In this document: piece by piece, positions 32,450 through 43,100 of the stretch | Position numbering within the stretch: position 1 is the stretch's first letter | Layout of the letters: each line of letters starts with the position of its first letter | From: Angiostrongylus vasorum | Taxonomy: Eukaryota > Nematoda > Chromadorea > Rhabditida > Metastrongylidae | Length of the DNA: 64,000 nucleotides | Reading direction: 5' to 3' | Assembly (NCBI GenBank): GCA_018806985.1 | Contig: JADANN010000198.1 | Coordinates: forward strand, 977,501 to 1,041,500 | Made by a program: the position numbers and the translations under genes | The notes under the pieces: model-generated | What the model was told of the DNA's origin: nothing | The model's database searches: none | What the model saw: the letters and a program-made list of their open reading frames with translations, nothing else

Positions 32450-34970
32450 ATTTATAAAAACGGCTGGTGATGAAACGAAGCCGGTACGAATCCTATGATA
32501 ACCTTATCGATACATTTTCACATTTCGAATAGCCATTCAAACATCTAGCCAGCGTAGTGTCGTTAAGATCTTCCAGAACGAAGTGTCACGCAGGCCTTCC
32601 GGTATGACAATATCGGGCCGATAACATTTTTCACTTCCTAGCCAAGAGGCGAATTCTTTCATCTGTAGTATTTCTTTGCCTACTGAGAACCTGAAGAAGA
32701 TGAACATGAAGCCAAATCAATGTGCCACAATCGTTGCTATCGACTTTGAATGGAAATGTTAGTATTAAAATTAGTAAGCGTTGCTCCATGGAAATGTCCT
32801 GAAATAATAGGTGAATTTTAGATCTTCCAGAGCTAGTGAAGGAGTTCCATGGAACTAATAATGAACGGAATTGTTGAAAATTTCTGGATGATCAGGAATT
32901 GAGTGGATGAAGAAATATGTGATACTATCGAATTGATCATTGGGCTAGTTGTTGACACACTTCAACCAAGTTAAATAATGAGTAATCTTCATTTTCTATG
33001 ATAAAGAGCAGAATAGGTAAACGAAACGAAACTAACCCGAGTGTGGATTAAACAACGATGAACACTGAGAAGACAGCAAGAAAAATCGGAGCTTTCTCCT
33101 GCTTAGAAAATCCCACTAAGAGATGCTCATTGCCGAACTGTGGATGGAATCGGATCGGCCAGCTCTATCTAGTTGTCAGAACAGCAGAAACAATGCGCTA
33201 CAGTACCACAGAACGACACTAAGATTGTAAGTACTCCCAATAATCAAAATATACCTAGGGAGTTTTTTTACCCTCCAAATGTATTCGCTTTCCTTTGTGT
33301 GGCCATGTAACAAATACCATTTCGAAGCTTCTATACAGGGTGAGATTATTTTCCATAGGCCATAAAGTCAGCGGTGAGTCTCACACAGCGAACCAAGGCT
33401 TAAATCTCCAGTTCCAATGAAAATGAAAATGATCTGGGGCTAAAAAATAAAAATAGTGATGTTGAAAGTGTGTTGAATAGAAACAAAGTGATTGCCTTAC
33501 CTAGTTTTCGTATTTCATAATAAAGTTCCGGAGTATAATCCATCACTGCTTTACTATTACTAAAACGGAAGAAATCAATTAAAGAAGACCAAAATTGAAG
33601 ACACTATAGTTCGGCTTAATGACGAGCTCGTGGAAGACGTTTTGTTAGCTTCGCCCTTTTTCAAAGCCGATTCGAGCATAGCATTCACCGTTGATTTTTG
33701 CGCTGTGTGTTTTCGTAGTCTCACCGAGGTGGATCTCCTTGAGTGGGGCACCGCTTGAATGAATTCGCCTCACTCAGAACGACTATAGAGGCTGATGTAA
33801 GCTGGCATCACCCTGTAGTTCCCCCTGCAATCGGTATGGTTCCTGGTCGGTCTATTATCATCCACAACTTGTATTAATGATGTCAGTCGATCCTCGTAAG
33901 AGTCGGAAGAACATTAGCTAACATATAGAGAGTGGAAAAGAAGCTGCAAACAAGAGTTCTTCATACTTTTAAGTCGTATTTGCTAACGTCCACACCTTAA
34001 GCGAGTTCAAGAGTAGAAACCGTAAGCAGTGCACCTCACCATGAACCGGTATTCTTGTAATAATTAAGATCCTAGTCACAAAACATTTTTTCCTCCTTTG
34101 TGGTTACTCTATTAAAGCCATTCCCATTTTTTCATTAACCACCTTATGGAAGTGATTAGGCAACATGTCACGTTTGTCGTCCATCACTCTTAACCGTTGA
34201 ACTTCAGACTGTACACTTATAGGACTGAAAACGCACTATTGCTGGAAACGAACAAGCAGTTGTCGTGCATTAAGAGCGGTTAAAGCTTAACAAAAATTCC
34301 CACAAAAATCCGGCAATAATTGTTTCTCTAATACTTCTGCAAGTCTAGCTTTCAGCGGTCGTCACATAAATTTTCTGTGCTAAAGGTATAGCTTTGTGGG
34401 ACAAATCTTTAAAAAAATGCCAAGTCACTGTACAGCAAGCAATTTACACCGAGTAACAGCCGATTAAAGAGCTTTTCTTTAGCAATTTGGCTACCGTTGC
34501 GGACGTTTTGTTTCACATCAAGTCATAAGATGGGATAGTTGGGACCATTTAGGGTTTAGACTTCACCTTAGGGGATAGTATGATGCAACACGAAGTTACT
34601 ATCACGCATATAGCTGTCGTATCACTCGCTTTCGGAGCAAGCTCCAACCTTTAACCATGTGATGTCATGAGGACAAATTACTGCTTGAAAATTTATGACG
34701 ATCATCTCAACATGTCGATTCCGACCTTCTTGGCGGGTTCGAGCAGAGGCCGAGCGTGCTGCCGTTAGGCAAAAGTTATAGCAATTTCATTAGGGATGCA
34801 ACCGTCAACCGATTTTTTTCGACCAGCATTCAACGAAATCCATGACGAAAGAAAAAAATCTTCTTAGAACAGCAGCAGTCAGATACAAAAAATTTCGAAG
34901 ATCTTTATAGACGGTGGACGCAAGGAAGCGTATTAAATGTAAGAATTGTTAGGATCTGCATAGTACAGCG
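32450..34970. other. Intergenic, little recognised
   Basis: Between the otopetrin start and the second PLE pair. A decayed tRNA-like head may lie at 33120-33235 (minus), and a family D tail at 34800-34970. No exon recognised. Confidence 0.35.
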
Positions 34971-35374
34971 GATACTTGGATGGCCCGTGTTCACTGGTTG
35001 GACAACCTCATGTTTGCTTATCGAAGAAAAACAGCGCAATAATAGCAGTTGTATTACCAATATGTAACGTCCTATGCTCAGCAAAACTCATAAGTTAATG
35101 TCCACTAATAATTGTGAGTCTCTCGATCCATTTGTTCAACGTTAGACCTGTGCAGACCTACGGATAAAATAACATGGTTCCAACTCTAGTGCTTACCTAG
35201 TCGTTGGATAACATTCCAGCCTCTCTTACGAACACCCAGATGTTCCTGGATCACAAATATTCAACATTTATCCTACGTCCAACTTTCTATTAACCTCGGC
35301 ATTGATCAAGTAATTCTTCTTATTCTTGTTGAGCAAACACGAGGTGTTACTTTTTATTCTTTATTCACGAACAA

Positions 35375-35410
35375 GTTGACGTTTCGGCGGGTTTCGCCAT
35401 CCTCAGAGCC
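35375..35410 (-). ncRNA. Hammerhead-ribozyme-like motif (core intact)
   Basis: Minus strand: GGCT, CTGAGGA, T, GGC-GAAACCC-GCC, GAAAC, GTC, AACT. Core residues are all present; the variable position 7 is G. It lies 200 bases downstream of the intact GIY-YIG frame. Confidence 0.58.
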
Positions 35411-35612
35411 TGGAAAGGTCAAGTTGACAACAATCTATTGGGCCAAACACCTCCATAACCAAAGAGAGAAGACGCTAAACGTAGATTTCAATCACATTGA
35501 ACACAAAATAGCTTCTTTGCACACTCACCGCTTTCTATGAGTCTTCCACTGAGTCTGTCGCGTGAAGACCAACCGCACAGAATTCACATGGAAGCGTAAT
35601 GTGCCCCTCTCA

Positions 35613-35939
35613 TCAGAATAATAGGCTTATATATTGCCCAATATCACGCGTGATAATGAGACATTCTTCCCTGCGGTTCATTTTCGGATTTTTGGAATTG
35701 ATCCAGAACGCCTCGAGAGTTTTGCGCGCTTGTGTTCGCGATTCCCGTGCGAGGATCGTGACCTGTACTTCAAAGACATCCGCGTTATGTCTCTGGGTCC
35801 TATGCGTGAGTGGGCTATTTGGTTTACGTTTACCGACTAGGTGTTCTTTTATGCGGACGCAGAGTGATCTACCCGTTTCGCCAATGTATTCGTCTCCGCA
35901 CGCCTTACAGGAGATCAGATAGACTGTACCCGAGCTCAT
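35613..35939 (-). pseudogene. Penelope GIY-YIG endonuclease (intact domain)
   Basis: A 108-residue frame opens with SSGTVYLISCKACGDEYIGE, followed by SLCVRIKEHL, HRTQRHNADVFEVQVTILAR and AFWINSKNPKMNRREECLIT. It has the VYLI and YIG motifs, the catalytic-type Arg and the Glu of the C-terminal half; EAFWI and N-R-E-E-C are typical of Penelope endonucleases. The domain is uninterrupted, but the reverse transcriptase upstream is broken, so the element is not autonomous. Confidence 0.85.
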
Positions 35940-36589
35940 GCAATCACCGTCTCTACCATTAGGGCAAATTATGCAATTTTGCGTTGCACATAGACGGTCA
36001 TATAGGCGGTTACGAACTAACTGGCGCCTAAGAGTACTAGGTGGTATTTCAACTACGTTTACCGAATCCTCAAGACCCGCCCTTCCTAAGCAGTGTTTTA
36101 TAGCTGCACTTACATCATTTGAGATGAAGGGTAGGATAACGGGACCATTTTATTGCTAGAGTTGTCGTTTGGAGGCCTAGGATTTCTTCTACAGCTACCC
36201 CGAGCTGCAGTTTCGTAGCCATTAGAAATGGCTATTTGCCGCGCTAAGTTCCGGGACTCCTCTCTCTGCTCTCTTCCCGTGCACACATTGGTTGCTGTTC
36301 GAAACATGTTTCTTACAAGCGCCCTTTTCGTGTGAGAGGGGTGAGAGGAGAGGTAATGAACCAAGATGTTTTTATTACTTGGCTTTCGGTACCACATTCG
36401 TAATGTAGCCATTTTCTGACAGGCTAATTTGGACGTTCAGGAACGGAAGCCAGTTTTCTTCCGGTTTCTCTCAGGGTGAACTTGATATACTCTGACTGTT
36501 CATTCAATAACTCGAAACATTCGTCCATTTCCTGTTGTGTTGAGCGCATTTATTCACTGCAAAATACAACCGCAATGATAAATGATGTC

Positions 36590-38375
36590 TCCCACTACAC
36601 CACCGATGCTATTGCTTTGACTTTCCCTCAGCCGGTTTATCACCTCAACAATGCTACCAGCAATCACCCCTCGATCACCAGTGGCTGCAGTGGATAACAA
36701 GTGAGCTCTCAGAAAAGTTCCTGTATCGTCTACATAAGGCGCGTCCTAACGGCGCGTATGTGATGGAGCCCCTTCGACGTTACCGCCCTTTATAAAAAAC
36801 GTGTCAAATGACTACGCCAAGTAAGTTGTTCTCGAAATCTGACACAACACGAAAGAGCAATAAACTTGTATGGATTCCCGATTTACTAGCTTATGGCGTT
36901 CTTAAAGGAGTGCGTAAACTGTTCATTCTTCACATGGTCCGGGAAATATTACGCACAAATGGGAGGGTTAGCAATGGGACAGCGACTGCCACCAAGCCTT
37001 GCCACTGCATTTAGGTTTAAGGTGTAAAGCACCAATAACCGATCTCTGGCCATCACTCTACTGTAGACATATAAATAATTGTTTTTCTCATCTGCTCCAC
37101 AGAATAGGAGATGGGCAAATGTTTTGAGTTCTTGAATGGACAGTCAGAGAGCATCAAGTTTGCCGGAGTGAAACCGAAAGAAAACTGGCTTCCTTCTCTC
37201 AACGTTCAAATCAACTTGTCCGGAAACGGTTACACCACGAAATGATACTGAAAACCAAGTAACAAAAACATACTGGTTCATTATCTCTTCTCTCATCCCT
37301 TCCGCTCAAGCAGGACGCTTGTGAGAAACATGTTTCGAACAGCCACTAATGTGTGTGAGGAAGAGAGAAGAAGAAAGAATCTCTGATATTGGCGCGGAAA
37401 ATAGCGAATTCCAGTGGCTATGAAGCTCATCGGGATAACTGCGGAAAAAGAACCACGCCCCCTAAGCGATAATTCTAGCGACAATAAGAGTCCGTTGATT
37501 TTGCCCTTTACTTCCGCCGAAATAATTGCAGCTGTAAAGGTTGGTTTAAAAGAGCCGGTTTAGAGAACTTGGTTGCAATGCTTGAAATGCAGCCGAGCAC
37601 TCTAGAGCGCCAACTAGTTCGCAACTACCTGTATATGACTGTGTATGACTGTCTATGCCGAATGCAAAATCGCACAGTATGCCCTAACGGTAGCGTGGTG
37701 ATTGTGAGGCCAGGTACGGTTATCTGATCTTTTGCGAAATGTGCGGGACGAATTCATTGGCGAAACAGGGTAGACCAGTCTTCACTCTACATTCATATGG
37801 AAGAACATCTAGTCGGTAAGCTTAAATATAAACCAAATACTCCACTAGGCGCGCATGAGACACAGGGGACATAACGAAGAAGATCCTGAAGTGGAAGTTA
37901 TCATCTCACACTGGAGTCGAAAATTTCGTCTTGCAACACTCTTAAAGGATACGGATAAAATCCAAAAATTGAAAGTGAACCGCAAGGAGGATACGCGTAA
38001 TCTCACACAGTATTTAAGAGTGATATTTTAATGTGAGAGAGGAACATTACCCATCCATGTGGACTCTGTGTGGTCAGCTTCCACGAGGAACATTCATTGT
38101 AAAATTCATAGAGAGCGATGAGTGTGCAAAGGGCTATTTTGTCTTTAGTGCGATTGAAATCCAGGTTTCATGAATTTTCTGTTGCGGTTATGGAGTGTTT
38201 TCCTCACCAGATTACAGTCAACATGACCTTTCCAGGCTCTGAAGAAGGCGAAATCGGCCGAGACGTCCACTTTTTTGTGAATAAAGAATAAAGTAACGAC
38301 CTCGTTTGCGCTTATCAAGAAGACAGCGAATTATTGATCAATGCCGAGGTTAAAGGAGAGTCGATCCTGTGAATA
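36590..38375 (+). mobile_element. Penelope-like element, right arm of second inverted pair
   Basis: Plus orientation: reverse transcriptase pieces at 36808-37014 (LAYGVLKGVRKLFILHMVRE), then [20 protein letters not shown] (about 37168-37240) and LVRNMFRTATNVCEE (37315-37360). Degenerate GIY-YIG follows at 37620-38030 (IHMEEHLVGKLKYKPNTPLG), then a hammerhead-like motif at 38235-38270 and terminal GAGGTTAAAGGAGAGTCGAT at 38347. More decayed than its mirror at 35.3 kb. Confidence 0.8.
38235..38271 (+). ncRNA. Hammerhead-ribozyme-like motif (core mutated)
   Basis: GGCT, CTGAAGA, A, GGC-GAAATCG-GCC, GAGAC, GTC. The GAAA box reads GAGA (position 14 changed), which should abolish cleavage. Confidence 0.5.
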
Positions 38376-39029
38376 ATAGACAATTTCTATTGGGGAAAAA
38401 ATGATACGTTGGTAAACAACATTGCAAGCTTACTGGACAGCATAAGCTGCACCAATGCACAGCGGACGATCATCCATTGTTGCGAGCGACTTCGAAATTT
38501 CCACAGTCTGTGATCCCCGTCGAAAAAAGCCTACATTAGCATCGGATCACCTCTGCAACAAGGTTGTTCGTAAAGCAGTTAGCCGTCCCCCGATCCACAA
38601 GTGTCGACAATTGCCGGTGACGGGTCAGTGGGAGCGCCCCGGCACTGTTGTCTTCGAAGATCTCTTACTGAGAAAAAAGCGGATTCACTCAGCTCGCAAG
38701 AGTGGAGAGTCTGCCATCACCTACATAAGTATCCAAGTGTGTAGAGTAAAAAAACGTTTCACTATAATCAATATCCAAAGTCTTCTGAGGTTTGGGTAGA
38801 TACGAGCCAGATGTAATCGATTACCATTTAACACTTTTCTGATACTTTATTTCACTCTGATACTTCCACTGTGTGCTTAGCAGAGAAATTTTAAATCGAT
38901 TTTATTGAACCGCCGGGAGGCGTCATTCTTAACGTGGGAAAACTCAATCTGACATTGTCTAAATCACAACTAACAAGCCGTACGAAAGAATATCTGCGTT
39001 ACTTAAATTAAAAACCCCATTGGACTAAC

Positions 39030-39365
39030 TGAAATCTGGATGCGTCGTTTTTCTTGTTCAGCAATCGCGAGGTTGTTAAACAACATACATTTGCTTCCAT
39101 AGAAGAACTCAATACAATACAACTTAAGTAAATTCGTAAATTAGTAAATTCTTTAAAAGGGCATGGCCTAGTAAATTGTATGTCAGTATACCCTTCCAGG
39201 CTCTGAAGAAGGCGATACTGCCGAAACGTCGGCTACTGTTGTTTTTGCATTGTGTTTTTCTAAGGAAGTAAATGTATGCTGTTTAACAACCTCGCGATTG
39301 CTGATCAGGAAAACGACGCATTCATACTCCAATGCCGAGGTTAATAGAAAGTCGATCCTGGGAAC
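39030..39365. mobile_element. PLE terminal-repeat fold-back (no coding part)
   Basis: Left arm 39043-39125 (minus) and right arm 39190-39365 (plus) are inverted copies of the PLE terminal repeat, sharing TGTTTAACAACCTCGCGATT and the GGAAGTAAATGTATGCTG block. The right arm has a hammerhead-like motif with an intact core. About 65 unrelated bases lie between the arms. Confidence 0.75.
39198..39235 (+). ncRNA. Hammerhead-ribozyme-like motif (core intact)
   Basis: CTGAAGA (C3-A9 with N7 = A), one extra A, a GGC/GCC stem with six-base loop, then GAAAC and GTC. Stem I strands AGGCT and GGCTAC give four pairs, two of them G-U. The ACGT in GAAACGTC is self-complementary, the arrangement of hammerheads with minimal stem III that act as dimers. 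Penelope-like elements are known to carry such motifs. Activity is not shown by sequence; the extra base before stem II is non-canonical. Confidence 0.6.
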
Positions 39366-39929
39366 TGAAATCCGAATCCTTGACGAACGACACTTTTTGA
39401 AGCCCACCCACGATCACACACCAAGAGATTAGCCCTCGTTAAATCTAAGATTGTTACCCATCAACTTGCCGAATCTTAGGATTTCGAAGAAGTAATCTCT
39501 GAACGTCGCTGCTATCTTGATCGCCCTTATCACTATTGAATGACATAAAGAGCCACGGAATTATCTACTTGCGATAAAAATAGCCTCTACCCTAGATTCT
39601 TGGAGTGTTAGGCAATGTTTATAGGAGCAGTGAACGCCTTGCAATGCAGGTAGGAACAACAAACGCTCTAAGAGTGCAAAACAGTCAAAAACCAAACATG
39701 CTCAGACAACTGTGGGAAAGCGTATCTCCAGACGGGACCTCTCCAAATTCTTGACTCTTCATCCTATACACCGTCTATCAACACTTATACCAGCTCGGGA
39801 GTCCCACCACACATACGTTGCTTCTTGCATGCTTAGGACCGGCAACGTACACAAACCGATCTGTTTGGACCGCTCTAGTCTGACGTGAGAATGACGTCGA
39901 CAATCACGACTGACCGATCAGACCGAGCG

Positions 39930-40140
39930 ACTCCCCTTGCTCCGTACAGACCTGCGGACACTGTGCTAGCTCCTTCCAGTGACCCCACTCCACTGAACTC
40001 AGCCCGCCACCCCGTCGAGATGGACCAGGCTGCTCCAGTGGGCGGCGGGCTGGGGCTGGCGGCACCAGGCTGCTCTGCGTCCCTGCCCGACGATGCGACG
40101 CCGGCGCGCCCCCGCTGTACTTCCGAGCGCCCTTAGCCCT
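39930..40140. other. GC-rich segment upstream of Atg101
   Basis: A stretch of very high GC and CpG content stands out against the AT-rich surroundings and abuts the Atg101 start. It contains an 83-codon proline/alanine-rich reading frame (39885-40136) with no recognised domain. It could be a promoter-associated island, or inserted foreign DNA. A second such block lies at 41185-41360. Confidence 0.5.
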
Positions 40141-40160
40141 TCAGTGCCTCGTTACCCCGC
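40131..40160 (+). promoter_or_regulatory. Candidate spliced-leader acceptor of Atg101
   Basis: CTTAGCCCTTCAG ends at 40144, 16 bases before the ATG at 40161. Nematode mRNAs are commonly trans-spliced within a few tens of bases of the start codon, and the pyrimidine-rich CAG has the right form and place. Inferred from sequence only. Confidence 0.45.
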
Positions 40161-40190
40161 ATGAATGCCCGCCACCAGGAATATCGTCTG
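40161..40190 (+). CDS. epg-9: Atg101 exon 1 (start codon)
   Basis: ATG begins MNARHQEYRL, then donor CTG|GTTCGT. Met-Asn-x-Arg is the conserved N terminus of Atg101 proteins, which fixes the start. The intron is 117 bases. The exon is far too short to be found by ORF length. Confidence 0.9.
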
Positions 40191-43100
40191 GTTCGTTTCT
40201 CCCCCTATAATTCCAGATTTTCTCGGATTCTTGGCTAAACTTCTCGGGAACAGCATCAGTCCCGTCGCAGTCTCAGTCAGTTCCAACGTAAACGTTTTCC
40301 GTTTCAGAGTCTTGAGATCCGCCAAGTCAACGATGCTGTTTCCTGCATTTTCCACTCCCTTCTGACGCATAGGAGTGTTGCAAAGGTACTGCCATTTCCT
40401 GTAGTTTTAGTTAAGCTTCTGATTCCACCTCAGGTTAAGCTAACTGGGAAGATATTTTCAATACTCCAACGTTTTTACTAAGTTTACATGCTTTTTTCCA
40501 TGTTGTAACCGTGTGTATTTTTTCTTTCCGACCGATGCATAACCGGGCATTGTCGACTCCGAGAATGTCATCAGATTTCCAAAGAAAGCCCTTGTTTTAA
40601 TACAACCACACGGTGATGTTGACATATTCGCAAAACTTGGACCCGGGGCCAGATCGAACCACGACTACCCTTTACGGGGGTTGTCGTGTTACACACTGCA
40701 CGACAGAGGCCCTTGCTCAGCGTTTCTGTCAGCTAGTTTTATACCTAACGCTTCCATCAGCAATCACCACCCGTCAGCGGGATTGATCTGGGGAACACAA
40801 AAGGGGCTCAACATTGCCCTTATTTTATTTCGAGCCGTACTTCTTCAGTTGCATCAACAATAGCGTTAGAAGAACGGAATGTCAGTAGTGTAGCTATGGA
40901 AAAAAAACAGCTCGAGATGATTTATGTTATCCTTGTTACTTGACATCTGAGCATTGAAGGCCTTTTTTTCCAGTTCCAATATAAGGATGACTCGAATTAT
41001 TCGTTGGGGTCGCTAGGAACCAAGGAAGTGGAGTGCGAGAACATCGATCTATCCTACGTAAGTAGTTTCTTTTACAAACGCTACAACCTTTAATGCTTCC
41101 TGACTCCATGTTTTTTCTCATACCTGCCGGTATTCTTGCAGAGTGTTTCATTTTGCAGTCTCCTTTCACTTCCTGGTTGTTTGACGGGGCAGGCCTGCGC
41201 ATAGTGGCATCGGCGGCGTCAGCTGATCGCCGTAGACCAGGCGTCGCCGCCGTCGCCTCGTGAGGGACACGTGAACGCCGGCGTAGTGCGCGTGAACTCG
41301 TCGCTCGTGAGCAACGCGGGCGTGCGGGGCTTCCCGAGGGGCACCCGGACACCGCTGTGACCTTGAAATTGCATCTAGCAAACAGGCCACCATTACTGCT
41401 GCAGAATTTCGCGTTGATTTCTGCTAATGATCAATTAATGCGAGTGAGTAGGTTTACAATTGTAGTTCCGATTAGGACCGAAACGCGATTTCAGTTGCGT
41501 AGAGCATTTAACTAGGCTTTTTCTCAAATACCCGACACATGTGGCTTTACTCTATGCAATAATCTAGAGATGTCAGGTTCGGTAGGCTTTTTCTTTTCTA
41601 TCAGAAGGTACGTAAATAATAATCTAGAAAGAAACTAGAAAATAAAGCAGCTATAAATGGGTAAGAGATTGTTAGATTCTCCAGAGTTAACGATAAAGGA
41701 TGAAGCCCTCGGCGTTGATCAATCCCTGAGGGATGCACCATGCATTCGACTTCATTAAGCATCGTTTGGAGGTGACTGAATGCATATCTGCCCTTTACAA
41801 TAACTCGCCGTGGCCTACCGATGTATCGAGCCTGTGCCACTATCCTCCCAGACAAGTCTGGTACCAATTTGCCGACCCCGGAGGGATGAAAGGCTTGGTG
41901 GGCTATGGGCACAGGGATCGATTCCACGTGCGTGTCCCAGGACGCCTCCAACCAGTGCGCCACACGCCTCCCTGTATCCGCGTCTGTCTTCAGAGTTAGC
42001 AGTCAGAAATTGTTACTTCCGTTGTAGATTTGGCATTGCTGGAAAGTAGTGATCACTCTGATTGGCGTATAAAGAATCTGTAAGTAAAAAACTGTGAAAA
42101 GGGCTATGAGGCTAATGCAAGGAAGAAGGCAAGGCGCAAGAAGTAAAGAAAAGGCAATCTTTGTCGATGGGACGATATGACGGCATGATATGAGCACATA
42201 GTTCACTCGCAGTCAATCACATCTTCCGTATGTGTCGTTGTCTTGCAAAACCGAAACGCTTTGGCATTGACAAGGTATCACCTGTATCACCTGTAGTCCC
42301 GTTGGTCGTCGAGTAACTCGAGCGGGCTCCATTAAATTTTCCGTTTTTCCCTGTCGCGTGCAAGAGTAGCCCAGTGGCTTCTGCTCGCTCTAGGGACTCG
42401 TCGAGCATCACATCTTTCCTCTTGGCTTTTCGTGAAGAACTCTGACCGTCGGATCGGTGGTCTTCCTGCAGTACGTTTGACATCCCAAGGAATCCAGTCA
42501 CTAACGGCTCTTGTCCATCAGTTGTCATTCATACGCATTACGTGTCCGGCCCACCTTATCTTCGACTGCTTGGCGTACAGAACGGCATCTTTGATTTTCG
42601 ATCGTTGACGCAGGTCGGAGCTTCGGATCCCCATCCCTTCTTGTGTGAAACGGGATACTCCCTAGCATCGTCCTCTTGCCTGCACGTTCGATAACGCTGA
42701 GTGATCTTTCATCCTGCTTACGCAGCGACCAGGTTTGTGACGCATACGTAAGAGCAGGAAGTACCGTTGGAGTCGAAAAAGGTGAGCACAGAATCGGGTG
42801 TTCTTTGTCCTCTGCACTACTACATTGACAAGGTACTAAAAAAATATTCTTCCTCAGTCTTTCCATAGAGTCCCACTGTACAGGTGGTGAGAAGAATGCG
42901 TTCCGGATTTCCGAAAGATTTCACAATGGATCTTTCGAAATGAAACATTGAGGGTTAGCGCTTGGTTATCGGAATTTAGCTAGTTCTACGCTTCATCCAA
43001 ATGTTCATTTTGAAAGTGTACCCTCATTTTCCGTCCCGTTTGTTAGACTGACAATACGATGCGTATTCCATCCATCCACGTAATGTTTAATCAGAACCAA

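Larger units (their letters stand above)
35275..36570 (-). mobile_element. Penelope-like element, left arm of second inverted pair
   Basis: Minus orientation: thumb region (36110-36412, [20 protein letters not shown]), Cys-rich linker near 35960-36050, GIY-YIG domain (35613-35939), hammerhead-like motif (35375-35410), terminal TTTCTATTAACCTCGGCATT at 35284. This is the best-preserved endonuclease of the window. Confidence 0.88.

Noticed and set aside
40152..40370. 72-codon minus-strand frame over the Atg101 start
   Set aside because: It is antisense to Atg101 exons 1 and 2, whose plus-strand reading matches the family end to end.
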